Assembly: GCF_009728735.1 (NCBI RefSeq)
Contig: NZ_CP024637.1
Span: forward strand, 260,119-324,118
Direction of reading: 5' to 3'
Length of the DNA: 64,000 nt
Source: Pantoea phytobeneficialis
GTDB taxonomy: Bacteria > Pseudomonadota > Gammaproteobacteria > Enterobacterales > Enterobacteriaceae
In this document: positions 27,377 to 37,062 of the stretch, piece after piece
How the letters are laid out: each line of letters starts with the position of its first letter
Numbering within the stretch: the stretch's first letter is position 1
Program-made: the position numbers and the translations under genes
Notes under the pieces: model-generated
The model's database searches: none
Seen by the model: the letters and a program-made list of their open reading frames with translations, nothing else
What the model was told of the DNA's origin: nothing

Positions 27377-28849
27377 TTATGCGCTCAGCAATTGATCCGC
27401 GGTCTTTTCCACCAGCGCCAGCAGGATTTTAACATCCTCCAGCGTCACGGTTGGGTTCAGCAACGTCAGCTTCAGGCAGGTGATGCCATCAGCCTCAGTC
27501 ACACCCACGTTAGCGCGACCTGACTCCAGCAGTGCATCACCGATGCGCTGGTTAAACAACGCTACGGCCGCATCGCCGCTGGATGCCAGCTGCTCAGGGC
27601 GGAAACGGAACAGAACGCTTGCCAGCTGCGGCTGCATGACCAGCTCAAAACGCGGCAGGTCGCTGACGTATTGCGCAACTTCCTGCGCCAGGGTCACACC
27701 GTGATCGATAATCGCGGCGTATTGTTTCTGACCCAGAGCTTCCAGACCCATCCACAGCTTCAGCGCATCGAAACGACGGGTGGTTTGCAGTGATTTGGAA
27801 ACCAGGTTTGGCACGCCCTGCTCTTCATCGAACTCAGAGTTCAGGTACGCCGCCTGATAACGCATCAATTCATAATGACGCTCATCTTTCAGCAGGAACG
27901 CACCACAACTGATGGTCTGGAAGAACTGCTTGTGGAAGTCCAGGGTGACAGAATCCACCAGCTCAAGGCCATCCAGGTAATCGCGATACTTCTCAGACAG
28001 CAGCAGTGCGCCGCCCCATGCCGCATCGACGTGAACCCAGATGTTGTGCTCAGCAGCAATGCCGGCGATTTCACGCAGCGGGTCAATGGCACCCGCATCA
28101 GTGGTGCCAGCGGTGGCAACAATCGCCAGAATCTGCTCGCCGTTAGCTTCGGCCTGTGCCAGTTTGGCTTTCAGGTCGTTAACATCCATGCGGGCAAAAC
28201 GGTCTGACTGCACCTGCACCACAGATTGATAACCGTGGCCCAGCAGCGCCATGTTCTTCTGCACTGAGAAGTGGGCGTTTTCCGAGCACAGCACTTTAAT
28301 CTTACGCAGATCGCCAGTGATGCCATCCTGCTGAACCGAATGACCCTGACGCGCATAGAATGCATCACGCGCCAGCATCAGACCCATCAGGTTGCTTTGG
28401 GTACCGCCACTGGTGAACACGCCAGCGTCACCGGCCGGATAACCCACTTGCGCACGCAACCATTCAATCAGTTTGATCTCAATGATGGTGGCAGACGGAC
28501 TTTGGTCCCAGGAATCCATGCTCTGGTTAGTGGCGTTGATCAGCACTTCCGCGGCCTGGCTTACCACCAGGCTCGGACAATGCAGATGCGCCACGCACTG
28601 CGGATGATGCACCGACAGGCTGTCTTTCAGAAAGTATTCAATCGCGCGCTCAATCGCGGCCTGGTTACCCAGGCCATTCGGATTGAAGTCGAGCGTAATA
28701 CGCTCACGCAGTTCAGCAACGGTTTTGCCCTGGTACATTTCAGGCTGCTTGAGCCACTGCACCACGGCGGCGCTGCTCTGCGCAATCGCCTGCTGGTACG
28801 CTTCAATGCTTTGTGCAGAAGCGGCCAGAATCGGGTTTACTTCAGTCAT
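27377..28849 (-). CDS. ddc: L-2,4-diaminobutyrate decarboxylase
   Basis: The 490-residue group II PLP decarboxylase converts L-2,4-diaminobutyrate into 1,3-diaminopropane and CO2. The PLP lysine lies in VTLDFHKQFFQTISCGAFL, and the cofactor-binding regions are FTSGGTQSNLMGLMLARD and VHVDAAWGGALLLS. It lies 14 bp downstream of the dat gene that makes its substrate; this pairing is the main support for choosing diaminobutyrate over glutamate or aromatic amino acids. The pathway can also feed siderophore or norspermidine-type products, but no such genes are adjacent. Confidence 0.92.
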   Translation of the reverse strand: MTEVNPILAASAQSIEAYQQAIAQSSAAVVQWLKQPEMYQGKTVAELRERITLDFNPNGLGNQAAIERAIEYFLKDSLSVHHPQCVAHLHCPSLVVSQAAEVLINATNQSMDSWDQSPSATIIEIKLIEWLRAQVGYPAGDAGVFTSGGTQSNLMGLMLARDAFYARQGHSVQQDGITGDLRKIKVLCSENAHFSVQKNMALLGHGYQSVVQVQSDRFARMDVNDLKAKLAQAEANGEQILAIVATAGTTDAGAIDPLREIAGIAAEHNIWVHVDAAWGGALLLSEKYRDYLDGLELVDSVTLDFHKQFFQTISCGAFLLKDERHYELMRYQAAYLNSEFDEEQGVPNLVSKSLQTTRRFDALKLWMGLEALGQKQYAAIIDHGVTLAQEVAQYVSDLPRFELVMQPQLASVLFRFRPEQLASSGDAAVALFNQRIGDALLESGRANVGVTEADGITCLKLTLLNPTVTLEDVKILLALVEKTADQLLSA

Positions 28850-28863
28850 CTAACTCTTCCGAA

Positions 28864-30246
28864 TCAAACTGGTTTGATGCCAGCGCCAAGCAGCGCCTGC
28901 TCAAATTTATCAAGGAAAATCTTCAGTTCGTCGTTGCTGATCAGCAGCGACGGCAGCAGACGCAGTACCGCGCCATGACGGCCGCCACGCTCCAGAATCA
29001 GGCCCGCTTCGAAGCATTTCTTCTGCAACAGGGCAGAGAGTTCGCCATCAGCCGGGTAAGCACCCATATGATCAGCCGCTTCGTTCGGTTTCACGATCTC
29101 GATACCGATCATCATGCCCAGACCACGAATGTGGCCGATTACCGGGTAGCGCTTCTGCATTTCTGCCAGCTGCGCTTTCAGCCATTCGCCCTGTTCTGCC
29201 ACTTTGCCCGCGATATCCTGTTCTTTCAGGATTTTCAGCGTAGTCAGGCCGGTAGCCATTGCCAGCTGGTTGCCACGGAAGGTGCCGGTGTGATGGCCCG
29301 GTGACCAGGCATCGAACTGCTTTTTGATACCCAGAACCGCCAACGGCAGACCGCCGCCTACGGCTTTTGACATCACGATGATGTCTGGCTCAATGCCTGC
29401 GTGTTCGAAGGCGAAGAATTTGCCGGTACGGGCAAAGCCAGCCTGCACTTCGTCGAGGATCAGCAGAATGCCGTGTTCCTGGGTTACTTTACGGATGCGC
29501 TGCAACCACTCGATCGGAGCCGGGTTCACGCCGCCTTCACCCTGAACGGCTTCGAGGATCACCGCAGCCGGTTTACGCACGCCACTTTCAACGTCGTTGA
29601 TCAGGTTTTCGAAGTAGTAGGTCAGAGCTTTCACGCCCGCTTCACCACCGAGGCCCAGCGGGCAGCGGTACAGGTGCGGGTAAGGCATGAACTGAACTTC
29701 TGGCATCATACCGTCAACCGCTTCTTTCGGTGACAGGTTGCCGGTGACTGACAGCGCACCGTGGGTCATACCGTGATAACCGCCAGAGAAGCTGATAACG
29801 CCGCTACGGCCAGTGACTTTTTTCGCCAGCTTAAGGGCGGCTTCAACCGCATCGGCACCGGAAGGGCCGGTGAATTGCAGGCAATACTCTTTACCCTGAC
29901 CCGGCAGCAGAGACAGCAGGGCTTCAGAGAACTGATCTTTTAACGGAGTCGTCAGATCAAGGGTATGTAACGGCAAGCCGCTGGTAATGACATTTTGGAT
30001 GCTTTGCAGAACTTCCGGGTGGTTATGACCCAGTGCTAAAGTTCCTGCGCCAGCCAGGCAGTCAAGATATTGTTTATTCTCAACATCGGTAATCCACACG
30101 CCATGTGCTTTCGCAATTGCTAAAGGCAATTTACGTGGATAACTCCTGACATTCGATTCGAACTCAGCCTGACGGGCTAAGAACGCGTCGTTGTTTCCGT
30201 GGAATGAGTTGGCACCAAAATTATCAATACGGACTTTATCCGTCAT
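28864..30246 (-). CDS. dat: L-2,4-diaminobutyrate:2-oxoglutarate 4-aminotransferase
   Basis: This 460-residue class III aminotransferase forms diaminobutyrate from aspartate semialdehyde and glutamate. Visible landmarks are [60 protein letters not shown] and the PLP lysine in [18 protein letters not shown] prefer the second of two adjacent ATGs (30246), seven bases after GAGGAG; the first is at 30249. It leads the dat-ddc operon, with a recognisable promoter just upstream. Confidence 0.92.
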   Translation of the reverse strand: MTDKVRIDNFGANSFHGNNDAFLARQAEFESNVRSYPRKLPLAIAKAHGVWITDVENKQYLDCLAGAGTLALGHNHPEVLQSIQNVITSGLPLHTLDLTTPLKDQFSEALLSLLPGQGKEYCLQFTGPSGADAVEAALKLAKKVTGRSGVISFSGGYHGMTHGALSVTGNLSPKEAVDGMMPEVQFMPYPHLYRCPLGLGGEAGVKALTYYFENLINDVESGVRKPAAVILEAVQGEGGVNPAPIEWLQRIRKVTQEHGILLILDEVQAGFARTGKFFAFEHAGIEPDIIVMSKAVGGGLPLAVLGIKKQFDAWSPGHHTGTFRGNQLAMATGLTTLKILKEQDIAGKVAEQGEWLKAQLAEMQKRYPVIGHIRGLGMMIGIEIVKPNEAADHMGAYPADGELSALLQKKCFEAGLILERGGRHGAVLRLLPSLLISNDELKIFLDKFEQALLGAGIKPV

Positions 30247-30331
30247 CATATCTCTCCTCAACCGGGGGCAGGAAATGCGCGCCGATTGGTTAATTGAACA
30301 AAAAACTACCACCTGTGAAAAAAGCGCCGCC

Positions 30332-30360
30332 AATATAGAGCCTTTTACCCTGGGGGGCAA
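30332..30360 (-). promoter_or_regulatory. Promoter of dat-ddc
   Basis: On the minus strand, TTGCCC (30360-30355), a 17-bp spacer and TATATT (30337-30332) form a good sigma-70 promoter about 85 bp before dat. Confidence 0.55.
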
Positions 30361-30460
30361 TGATTAATTTTGTTTAGAATTGTTTATTACTTCTATATAC
30401 GAATCAGGGCTTTGCTGAAGAATTGTCCGATTATTTTAATGTGGTTGTATGACGTGCGTA

Positions 30461-31216
30461 TTAAATAATCGAGTGAATAAAAAGACTTATGCCTGCGAGC
30501 GATAACCACGGGCCAAAAGCGATGGCCTGATTCAAGCGTTGCTGCCACAAAATTCTGGAAATTAAGGCAAATAAAATGCCGCTACTACAGGCAATAATGA
30601 GCACAATCGGTAAAGCCTCCCAGCCTGTCCAGGCCGCGATCGCCGCCAGCAATTTTGCATCTCCCATTCCCAGTGCGTGCTGGTGGCGCAGCCAGTGATA
30701 GCCATGTGCAAGCCCCGCCAGTGAGATATACCCAATCACCACGCCCAGCACCGCATCCGTCAGCGAACCGGGCATAAGCGCCAGACAGTGCAATAATAAG
30801 CCGACCCACAATAACGGCAGCGTGACCGCATCAGGTAATAAATAATACCGGATATCGATGAGCGACAATGCCAACAAGGAGCCACAGAAAAATAATGTCG
30901 CCAACAACAAAGGGATATCCGGTAAAAATTTGCTCAGAACCAGACTGATGACAGCCATAAGCAATTCAATCAATGGGTAAATTATGCTTATCGGTTGGTG
31001 GCAATTGCGGCATTTACCCCGCAGCAACATCCAGCTTAAGAGAGGAATATTGTCGCGCCAGCAGAGCGAATTAAGGCAATTCGGGCAGTGTGATGGGGGA
31101 AACAACAAGCTCAGCTGTTGATCCGGTTGCATTAATCGTAGCGGCAAATGATAGACCACGACATTAATAAAGCTGCCGATGCTCAGGCCCAGCATTAACC
31201 AATAACACCATTCCAT
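30461..31216 (-). CDS. Type IV prepilin peptidase (GspO/PilD family)
   Basis: The 251-residue inner-membrane aspartic protease cleaves and N-methylates type IV prepilins and type II secretion pseudopilins. The N-terminal zinc loop with two CxxC pairs is visible (HCPNCLNSLCW and KCRNCHQP). Both catalytic Asp residues are present (LSLIDIRYYLLPD and LGMGDAKLLAA), and there are about eight membrane helices. No pilin or secretion gene is nearby, so it is an orphan that would serve substrates encoded elsewhere. Its codon use is more AT-rich than its neighbours. Confidence 0.88.
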   Translation of the reverse strand: MEWCYWLMLGLSIGSFINVVVYHLPLRLMQPDQQLSLLFPPSHCPNCLNSLCWRDNIPLLSWMLLRGKCRNCHQPISIIYPLIELLMAVISLVLSKFLPDIPLLLATLFFCGSLLALSLIDIRYYLLPDAVTLPLLWVGLLLHCLALMPGSLTDAVLGVVIGYISLAGLAHGYHWLRHQHALGMGDAKLLAAIAAWTGWEALPIVLIIACSSGILFALISRILWQQRLNQAIAFGPWLSLAGISLFIHSII

Positions 31217-31386
31217 GTGTTTATCCTCGCAGTATTCTCCGGATACTTTATGCCGGCAGGGATAAACAAGGCGAGGGTAAATGAGCTATTACAACAAGTT
31301 GCACAAAGTTTTCAGCGCTGCATTCATAAATTTGCGGGTGTAGGGCGGTTGTCTGATTTTATTGCGATTAGTCGTGCGCTATTTAA

Positions 31387-31596
31387 TTACTGCTGACGCT
31401 TAAACATCTGGATCGCTTCCTGCACGTTGCTGGTTTCAAGCTGCATCACGTACGCGTTATTGAGGAAAACATCATAATGCCCGGCATTATAGCGGAAGAC
31501 ATAGAGCGCCCCACGAAAGCGTAACCCTTTGGTTTTAACACCAATATGATGACGGCGCAGTGCGGCCTGCGAGAGACGGTCAGTTTCAGTTTTCAC
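31387..31596 (-). CDS. Hypothetical protein, 69 residues
   Basis: The frame starts at GTG 31596 behind a very good SD (GGAGGTG, five bases spacing), which is the main reason to call it real. The protein is soluble and basic (LRRHHIGVKTKGLRFRGALY, then GHYDVFLNNAYVMQLE), and its predicted strand-rich middle ends in a helix (NVQEAIQMFKRQQ). I do not recognise the family. It is not obviously linked to the genes on either side. Confidence 0.65.
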   Translation of the reverse strand: MKTETDRLSQAALRRHHIGVKTKGLRFRGALYVFRYNAGHYDVFLNNAYVMQLETSNVQEAIQMFKRQQ

Positions 31597-32062
31597 AGTT
31601 CACCTCCATGCCTGAAATTAAGTAAAAAACCAGGTAAATCAGCATAATGCCATTACCTTAGTTTTCCCTTAAGAAGAGTATAGTTAATCCTTTAATTTCA
31701 GGATTTGCAGGGAATTAAAGATTGTGAATCCCGCATCAAAGAGGCATATCCCCGTCAACCAGAATATCTGCCGTGATGTTCTACCAATCCTCAACACCAG
31801 ACAGAAACAGTCTCACTTCTTCGTGTCATTTAATGTTCCGTTAAGTTTTCCGCCGTATTTTGTTTTTTAGCGAAACAACCCAGTGTGTCTAATGCTTTCA
31901 AAATGTGAGAAAAATTTGATTAGTGCATCATGCTGTACTAAGTGTTTATGCAGATGATAATAGGATTTATAACCCGTTAAAAACGTTGTTTACACTAGAT
32001 AATTCTGGCAGTTAACCAGCTAATTTTAAGCAAAAGGCCTTAAACATTAAGGAATCTAATTT
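31597..32062 (+). promoter_or_regulatory. arn operon control region, no gene seen
   Basis: This 466-bp, AT-rich stretch has no convincing reading frame. It contains a PmrA-like box (31831-31847), a possible -10 TATTTT about 10 bp beyond it, and AAGGA before arnB. The part between 31850 and 32062 would be a long 5' leader. Confidence 0.6.
31831..31847 (+). promoter_or_regulatory. PmrA (BasR) box upstream of arnB
   Basis: TTTAAT-GTTCC-GTTAAG matches the consensus (C/T)TTAA(G/T)-N5-(C/T)TTAA(G/T) at 11 of 12 positions. The PmrA two-component system is the known activator of arn operons. Confidence 0.6.
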
Positions 32063-33199
32063 ATGTCCTTTCTTCCGTTCTCGCGCCCGTCACTGGGCGA
32101 AGACGAGTTAGCAGCAGTCAAAGCGGTTTTTGAATCTGGCTGGATCACCACCGGGCCACAAAACGCCGCACTGGAACAAGCCTTTTGCCAGTTAACCGGC
32201 AATCAGCACGCGGTTGCCGTCTGTTCTGCCACCGCCGGTATGCATGTGACGCTGATGGCGCTGGGAATTAAGCCGGGTGATGAGGTGATTACGCCGTCGC
32301 AGACCTGGGTTTCCACCCTCAACATCATCACTTTGATGGGCGCAACGCCGGTGATGATTGATATCGACCGCGATACCTTGATGGTGACGCCGGAGTTGGT
32401 GGAAGCCGCGATTACGCCGCGCACCCGCGCCATTATTCCGGTGCATTATGCGGGTGCGCCCACCGATATTGATGCGATTCGTGCCGTGGGGGAAAAGCAT
32501 GGTATCGCGATCATTGATGATGCGGCCCACGCGCTGGGTACACACTACAAAGGTCATCAGGTCGGGCAACGCGGCACGGCGATCTTTTCCCTGCACGCCA
32601 TTAAAAATATCACCTGTGCTGAGGGTGGCGTGGTGGTGACTGATGATGCCGCGCTTGCCGATCGCATTCGCAGCTTCAAGTTTCATGGCTTAGGTGTGGA
32701 TGCTTACGATCGCCACACCCACGGTCGCCGCCCGCAGGCCGAGGTCATTACCCCGGGGTTCAAATACAACCTGCCGGATATCAGTGCCGCGATTGCGCTG
32801 GTGCAATTGCAAAAACTGGATGCCATCAATGCACGCCGCCGTGCGATTGCTCAGCGTTACCTGACCGAACTGGCAGATACACCTTTCCTGCCATTGTCGC
32901 TGCCCACCTGGGCGCACCAGCATGCCTGGCATTTGTTCATCATTCGTGTGGATGAAGCCCGGTGCGGCATCAGCCGTGATGGATTGATGGAAGCGTTAAA
33001 AGCACAAGACATCGGTACTGGCCTGCATTTCCGCGCGGCGCATACCCACAAATATTATCGCGAGCAATACCCGCAACTTTCTTTACCTCATACCGAATGG
33101 AACAGCGACCGTATCTGCTCAATTCCACTGTTCCCTGATATGACCGATGACGACGTTACCCGTGTCGTCAAAGCGCTGCACGCGCTGGCCGGAGGCTGA
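32063..33199 (+). CDS. arnB: UDP-L-Ara4O C-4'' aminotransferase
   Basis: The 378-residue DegT/DnrJ/EryC1-type PLP enzyme converts UDP-Ara4O into UDP-Ara4N for lipid A modification. The N-terminus reads [20 protein letters not shown] and the PLP lysine is in [20 protein letters not shown]; the [17 protein letters not shown] region also fits. It is the first gene of a complete arnBCADTEF operon, whose product gives resistance to polymyxin and other cationic peptides. Confidence 0.97.
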   Translation: MSFLPFSRPSLGEDELAAVKAVFESGWITTGPQNAALEQAFCQLTGNQHAVAVCSATAGMHVTLMALGIKPGDEVITPSQTWVSTLNIITLMGATPVMIDIDRDTLMVTPELVEAAITPRTRAIIPVHYAGAPTDIDAIRAVGEKHGIAIIDDAAHALGTHYKGHQVGQRGTAIFSLHAIKNITCAEGGVVVTDDAALADRIRSFKFHGLGVDAYDRHTHGRRPQAEVITPGFKYNLPDISAAIALVQLQKLDAINARRRAIAQRYLTELADTPFLPLSLPTWAHQHAWHLFIIRVDEARCGISRDGLMEALKAQDIGTGLHFRAAHTHKYYREQYPQLSLPHTEWNSDRICSIPLFPDMTDDDVTRVVKALHALAGG

Positions 33200-33200
33200 A

Positions 33201-34184
33201 ATGCTGGAAGAAAAACCGATTCGTAAAGTGTCCGTGGTGATCCCGGTCTACAACGAAGAAGAGAGTCTGCCTGAGCTGGTACGTCGTACCCATGCCGCTT
33301 GCGACTTGTTCAAACTGGATTATGAAATTTTGCTGGTAGATGACGGCAGCAGTGACCGTTCCGGCGAGATGATCGCTGATGCCGCCGATATGCCCGACAG
33401 TCATGTGGTGGGGGTGTTGCTGAATCGCAATTACGGCCAACACTCGGCAATTATGGCGGGCTTCAGCCATGTCACCGGTGACCTCATCATTACGCTGGAT
33501 GCTGATTTACAAAATCCGCCGGAAGAGATCCCTAATCTGGTGGCGGCAGCGCAGCAGGGCTATGACGTGGTCGGTACGGTACGCCAGAATCGCCAGGACA
33601 GTTGGTTTCGTCGTCGCGCCTCGCGCCTGATTAATAAACTTATTCAACGCGTTACCGGCAAAGCTATGGGTGATTACGGTTGCATGCTGCGTGCGTACCG
33701 TCGCCACATTGTTGATGCCATGCTGAATTGCCATGAGCGCAGCACCTTTATCCCGATCCTCGCAAATACGTTTGCCCGACGCACCATCGAGCTACCGGTG
33801 AAACACGCGGAGCGCGAATTTGGTGATTCGAAATATAGCTTTATGCGCCTGATCAACCTGATGTACGACCTGGTGACCTGCCTGACCACCACGCCGCTGC
33901 GTTTGTTAAGCGTGGTGGGAAGTGTGATTGCGCTGGCGGGTTTTGCCTTCTCACTGATTTTGGTGGTGTTGCGCTTATTCCTTGGCGCAGCCTGGGCCGG
34001 TGATGGCGTGTTTATGCTGTTCGCCGTGCTGTTTATGTTTATCGGCGCACAGTTCGTCGGTATGGGTCTACTGGGTGAATATATCGGCCGTATTTACAAC
34101 GATGTCCGTGCCCGCCCTCGCTACTTTATTCAACGTGTTATCCCTTCGCATAAAAATGCATCTGTACAGGAAATTGAACAATGA
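33201..34184 (+). CDS. arnC: Undecaprenyl-phosphate Ara4FN transferase
   Basis: The 327-residue GT2 enzyme has [20 protein letters not shown], the DDGSSDRS and [13 protein letters not shown] motifs, and two C-terminal membrane helices. It moves Ara4-formyl-N from UDP to undecaprenyl phosphate. I chose ATG 33201, right after the arnB stop codon, with GGAGGC upstream; the longer frame overlapping arnB is not supported. Confidence 0.96.
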   Translation: MLEEKPIRKVSVVIPVYNEEESLPELVRRTHAACDLFKLDYEILLVDDGSSDRSGEMIADAADMPDSHVVGVLLNRNYGQHSAIMAGFSHVTGDLIITLDADLQNPPEEIPNLVAAAQQGYDVVGTVRQNRQDSWFRRRASRLINKLIQRVTGKAMGDYGCMLRAYRRHIVDAMLNCHERSTFIPILANTFARRTIELPVKHAEREFGDSKYSFMRLINLMYDLVTCLTTTPLRLLSVVGSVIALAGFAFSLILVVLRLFLGAAWAGDGVFMLFAVLFMFIGAQFVGMGLLGEYIGRIYNDVRARPRYFIQRVIPSHKNASVQEIEQ

Positions 34185-36160
34185 AAACCATCGTCTTCGC
34201 CTACCATGACATGGGCTGTGCCGGCATTAATGCGCTGCTACAGGCTGGCTTCGAGATCAGTGCCATCTTCACGCACCCCGATACGGCCGGTGAAAATCAC
34301 TTTTTTGGCTCGGTGGCGCGCATTGCCGCAGAGCAGGGCATCCCGGTGTATGCCCCGGATGATGTGAATCATCCGTTGTGGGTCGATCGTATCAAAGCGA
34401 TGTCACCGGAGATTATTTTTTCCTTCTATTATCGCAACCTGTTGAGTGATGCCATCCTCAATTGCGCCCGACGTGGTGCTTACAACCTGCATGGTTCGCT
34501 GCTGCCGAAATACCGTGGCCGCGCGCCGCTGAATTGGGTGCTGGTCAACGGCGAAACCGAAACCGGTGTGACGCTGCATCGTATGGTGAAGCGTGCAGAT
34601 GCGGGCGATATCGTGGCACAAACCCGTGTAGCGATTGACGCGCAGGACAACGTGCTGACGCTGCATCGCAAGCTGGTACAGAGCGCGGCACAGCTGTTGG
34701 AAGACGTCTTGCCTGCCATGAAGCGCGGTGAGATTCGGGCTGTCCCGCAGAATGATAACGATGCCACCGTGGTAGGGCGTCGCACGCCGGAGGATGGCCG
34801 TATTGACTGGTCGCGTCCGGCGACCGAGATCAATAACCTGGTACGTGCAGTGACCGATCCCTGGCCGGGCGCGTTTGCCTATGCCGGAACGGTGAAATTT
34901 ATCGTCTGGAAAGGACGTGTGCACCCAACCGCTCATGGTTCAAAACCGGGTACGGTGTTATCCGTCGATCCGTTCCTGATTGCCTGCGGAGAGGGTGCGC
35001 TGGAAGTGGTCACTGGCCAGAGCGATAACGGCGTCTATATGAATGGCAGCCAGTTGGCTCTCAGCCTCGGTATGGTGCCCAGCGCGCTGTTGTATTCACA
35101 ACCGGTCGCCGCCGTGAAACGTCGCACCCGCGTGCTGATCCTCGGCGTGAATGGTTTTATCGGTAACCACCTGACCGAACGTCTGTTGCAGGATGATAAT
35201 TTTGAAGTTTACGGCCTGGACATCAGTTCCGATGCCATCAGCCGTTTCCTCGGCCATCCGGGTTTTCATTTTGTTGAAGGTGACATCAGCATTCACTCGG
35301 AATGGATTGAATATCACATCAAGAAATGCGACGTGGTGTTGCCGTTGGTGGCCATCGCCACGCCGATTGAGTACACCCGCAATCCGCTGCGCGTGTTCGA
35401 ACTGGATTTCGAAGAGAACCTTAAAATCATCCGAGACTGCGTGAAGTACAAAAAACGCATCATTTTCCCATCGACATCAGAAGTTTATGGCATGTGTACC
35501 GACCGTCATTTTGATGAAGATAACTCGAACCTGGTGGTGGGGCCAATTAACAAACAGCGTTGGATCTATTCCGTTTCCAAACAACTGCTGGATCGGGTGA
35601 TTTGGGCTTATGGTGAAAAAGAAGGTCTGCGCTTTACGCTGTTCCGTCCATTTAACTGGATGGGACCGCGTCTGGATAACCTCAACGCCGCGCGTATCGG
35701 TAGCTCCCGCGCCATCACCCAGTTGATTCTTAACCTGGTTGAGGGCTCGCCGATCAAACTGATTGACGGTGGGGCGCAGAAACGTTGCTTTACCGATATC
35801 CGTGATGGCGTTGAAGCCTTGTTCCGTATTATCGAGAACAAGCAGAACAACTGCGACGGCCAGATCATCAATATCGGTAACCCGGAAAACGAAGCCAGCA
35901 TTAAGGAATTGGCTGAGAAGTTACTGGCAAGTTTCGAGCGCCACCCGTTGCGCGATCAGTTCCCGCCGTTTGCCGGTTTCCGCGAAGTGGAGAGCAGCAG
36001 CTATTACGGCAAAGGCTACCAGGATGTTGAGCACCGTAAACCGTCAATCAAAAACGCCCGTCGCTTGTTGGGCTGGACACCGGAAGTGCAGATGGATACC
36101 ACCATCGACAACACGCTGGATTTCTTCCTGCGCACCGTCGAGTTACAGGCTGAGCAATGA
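34181..36160 (+). CDS. arnA: Bifunctional UDP-GlcA decarboxylase / UDP-Ara4N formyltransferase
   Basis: The 659-residue fusion has its formyltransferase at residues ~1-300 ([20 protein letters not shown], with the catalytic Asn-x-His) and its decarboxylase at ~316-659. The latter has the Rossmann motif [19 protein letters not shown], the Tyr-x-x-x-Lys pair in [13 protein letters not shown], and the conserved Ser/Thr before it (PSTSEVYG). It supplies UDP-Ara4O to ArnB and formylates UDP-Ara4N. The ATGA overlap with arnC couples translation. Confidence 0.97.
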   Translation: MKTIVFAYHDMGCAGINALLQAGFEISAIFTHPDTAGENHFFGSVARIAAEQGIPVYAPDDVNHPLWVDRIKAMSPEIIFSFYYRNLLSDAILNCARRGAYNLHGSLLPKYRGRAPLNWVLVNGETETGVTLHRMVKRADAGDIVAQTRVAIDAQDNVLTLHRKLVQSAAQLLEDVLPAMKRGEIRAVPQNDNDATVVGRRTPEDGRIDWSRPATEINNLVRAVTDPWPGAFAYAGTVKFIVWKGRVHPTAHGSKPGTVLSVDPFLIACGEGALEVVTGQSDNGVYMNGSQLALSLGMVPSALLYSQPVAAVKRRTRVLILGVNGFIGNHLTERLLQDDNFEVYGLDISSDAISRFLGHPGFHFVEGDISIHSEWIEYHIKKCDVVLPLVAIATPIEYTRNPLRVFELDFEENLKIIRDCVKYKKRIIFPSTSEVYGMCTDRHFDEDNSNLVVGPINKQRWIYSVSKQLLDRVIWAYGEKEGLRFTLFRPFNWMGPRLDNLNAARIGSSRAITQLILNLVEGSPIKLIDGGAQKRCFTDIRDGVEALFRIIENKQNNCDGQIINIGNPENEASIKELAEKLLASFERHPLRDQFPPFAGFREVESSSYYGKGYQDVEHRKPSIKNARRLLGWTPEVQMDTTIDNTLDFFLRTVELQAEQ

Positions 36161-37056
36161 TGAAAAAAGTCGGCTTGCGCGTTGATGTCGACACCTGGCG
36201 CGGTACGCAACAAGGCGTACCCGCGCTGCTGGAGCTGTTCAGCCTGCATCAGGTGCAGGCCAGCTTCTTTTTCAGCGTCGGGCCGGACAACATGGGGCGC
36301 CACTTGTGGCGCCTGCTAAAGCCGCGCTTTCTCTGGAAGATGCTGCGCTCGCGCGCTGCCTCCTTATATGGCTGGGATATCCTGCTGGCCGGTACGGCCT
36401 GGCCGGGTAAGGAGATCGGTCGTGGACTGGAAGAGATTATCAGCGCCACCGCCGATCACCACGAAGTGGGTCTGCACGCCTGGGACCACTTTGCCTGGCA
36501 GACCTGGGCGGGGGTTTGGCCGGAGCAGCGGTTGATAGAGGAAATTGCCCGGGGTAAGCAGGCGCTGGAGGCAATCATAGGTGACACTGTCACCTGTTCG
36601 GCTGTGGCCGGATGGCGTGCTGATGGCCGGGTTGTTGAGGCTAAACAACGCTTCGGTTTCCGCTATAACAGCGACTGCCGGGGTACCGGCCCCTTTCTGC
36701 CGCGCCTGAGTGACGGCAGTCTGGGAACGGTGCAGATTCCGGTCACGTTACCCACCTGGGACGAGGTGGTTGGCCCCAGGGTGGGTGTCCACGAGTTCAA
36801 CGACTTTTTGCTTAATCAGCTGAGTCAGGCCGACGAAATGGCGGTTTATACCATTCATGCCGAGGTGGAAGGGATTGTCGGACATCAGGCGTTTAGCCAA
36901 TTGCTCAGCCGGGCGGAAAAACAGGGCATTCAATTTTGCCCGCTGAGTGAGTTATTGCCTGAAGATCTCAATACACTGCCCATCGGCAACGTCGTACGCG
37001 GACAGATTCCCGGACGTGAAGGCTGGCTCGGCTGCCAGCAACAACAATACAGGTAA
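36157..37056 (+). CDS. arnD: Ara4FN-phosphoundecaprenol deformylase
   Basis: The 299-residue polysaccharide-deacetylase-fold enzyme removes the formyl group from Ara4FN-P-undecaprenol before transport across the membrane. The N-terminal metal motif is [20 protein letters not shown] and the His-box region is [15 protein letters not shown]. It overlaps the arnA stop codon (ATGATG; the second ATG is also possible). Confidence 0.96.
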   Translation: MMKKVGLRVDVDTWRGTQQGVPALLELFSLHQVQASFFFSVGPDNMGRHLWRLLKPRFLWKMLRSRAASLYGWDILLAGTAWPGKEIGRGLEEIISATADHHEVGLHAWDHFAWQTWAGVWPEQRLIEEIARGKQALEAIIGDTVTCSAVAGWRADGRVVEAKQRFGFRYNSDCRGTGPFLPRLSDGSLGTVQIPVTLPTWDEVVGPRVGVHEFNDFLLNQLSQADEMAVYTIHAEVEGIVGHQAFSQLLSRAEKQGIQFCPLSELLPEDLNTLPIGNVVRGQIPGREGWLGCQQQQYR

Positions 37057-37062
37057 CCACGG

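Noticed and set aside
28271..28978. 235-residue frame opposite ddc and the end of dat
   Set aside because: It is antisense to two well-supported enzymes and has no family resemblance.
31281..31343. 20-residue frame (MSYYNKLHKVFSAAF...) on the + strand
   Set aside because: Only a weak GAGG precedes it, it is short, and nothing supports translation.
31976..31992. Possible PhoP box (gttaa ... gttta) before arnB
   Set aside because: The spacing is 7 rather than 5 bases and the first repeat is altered.
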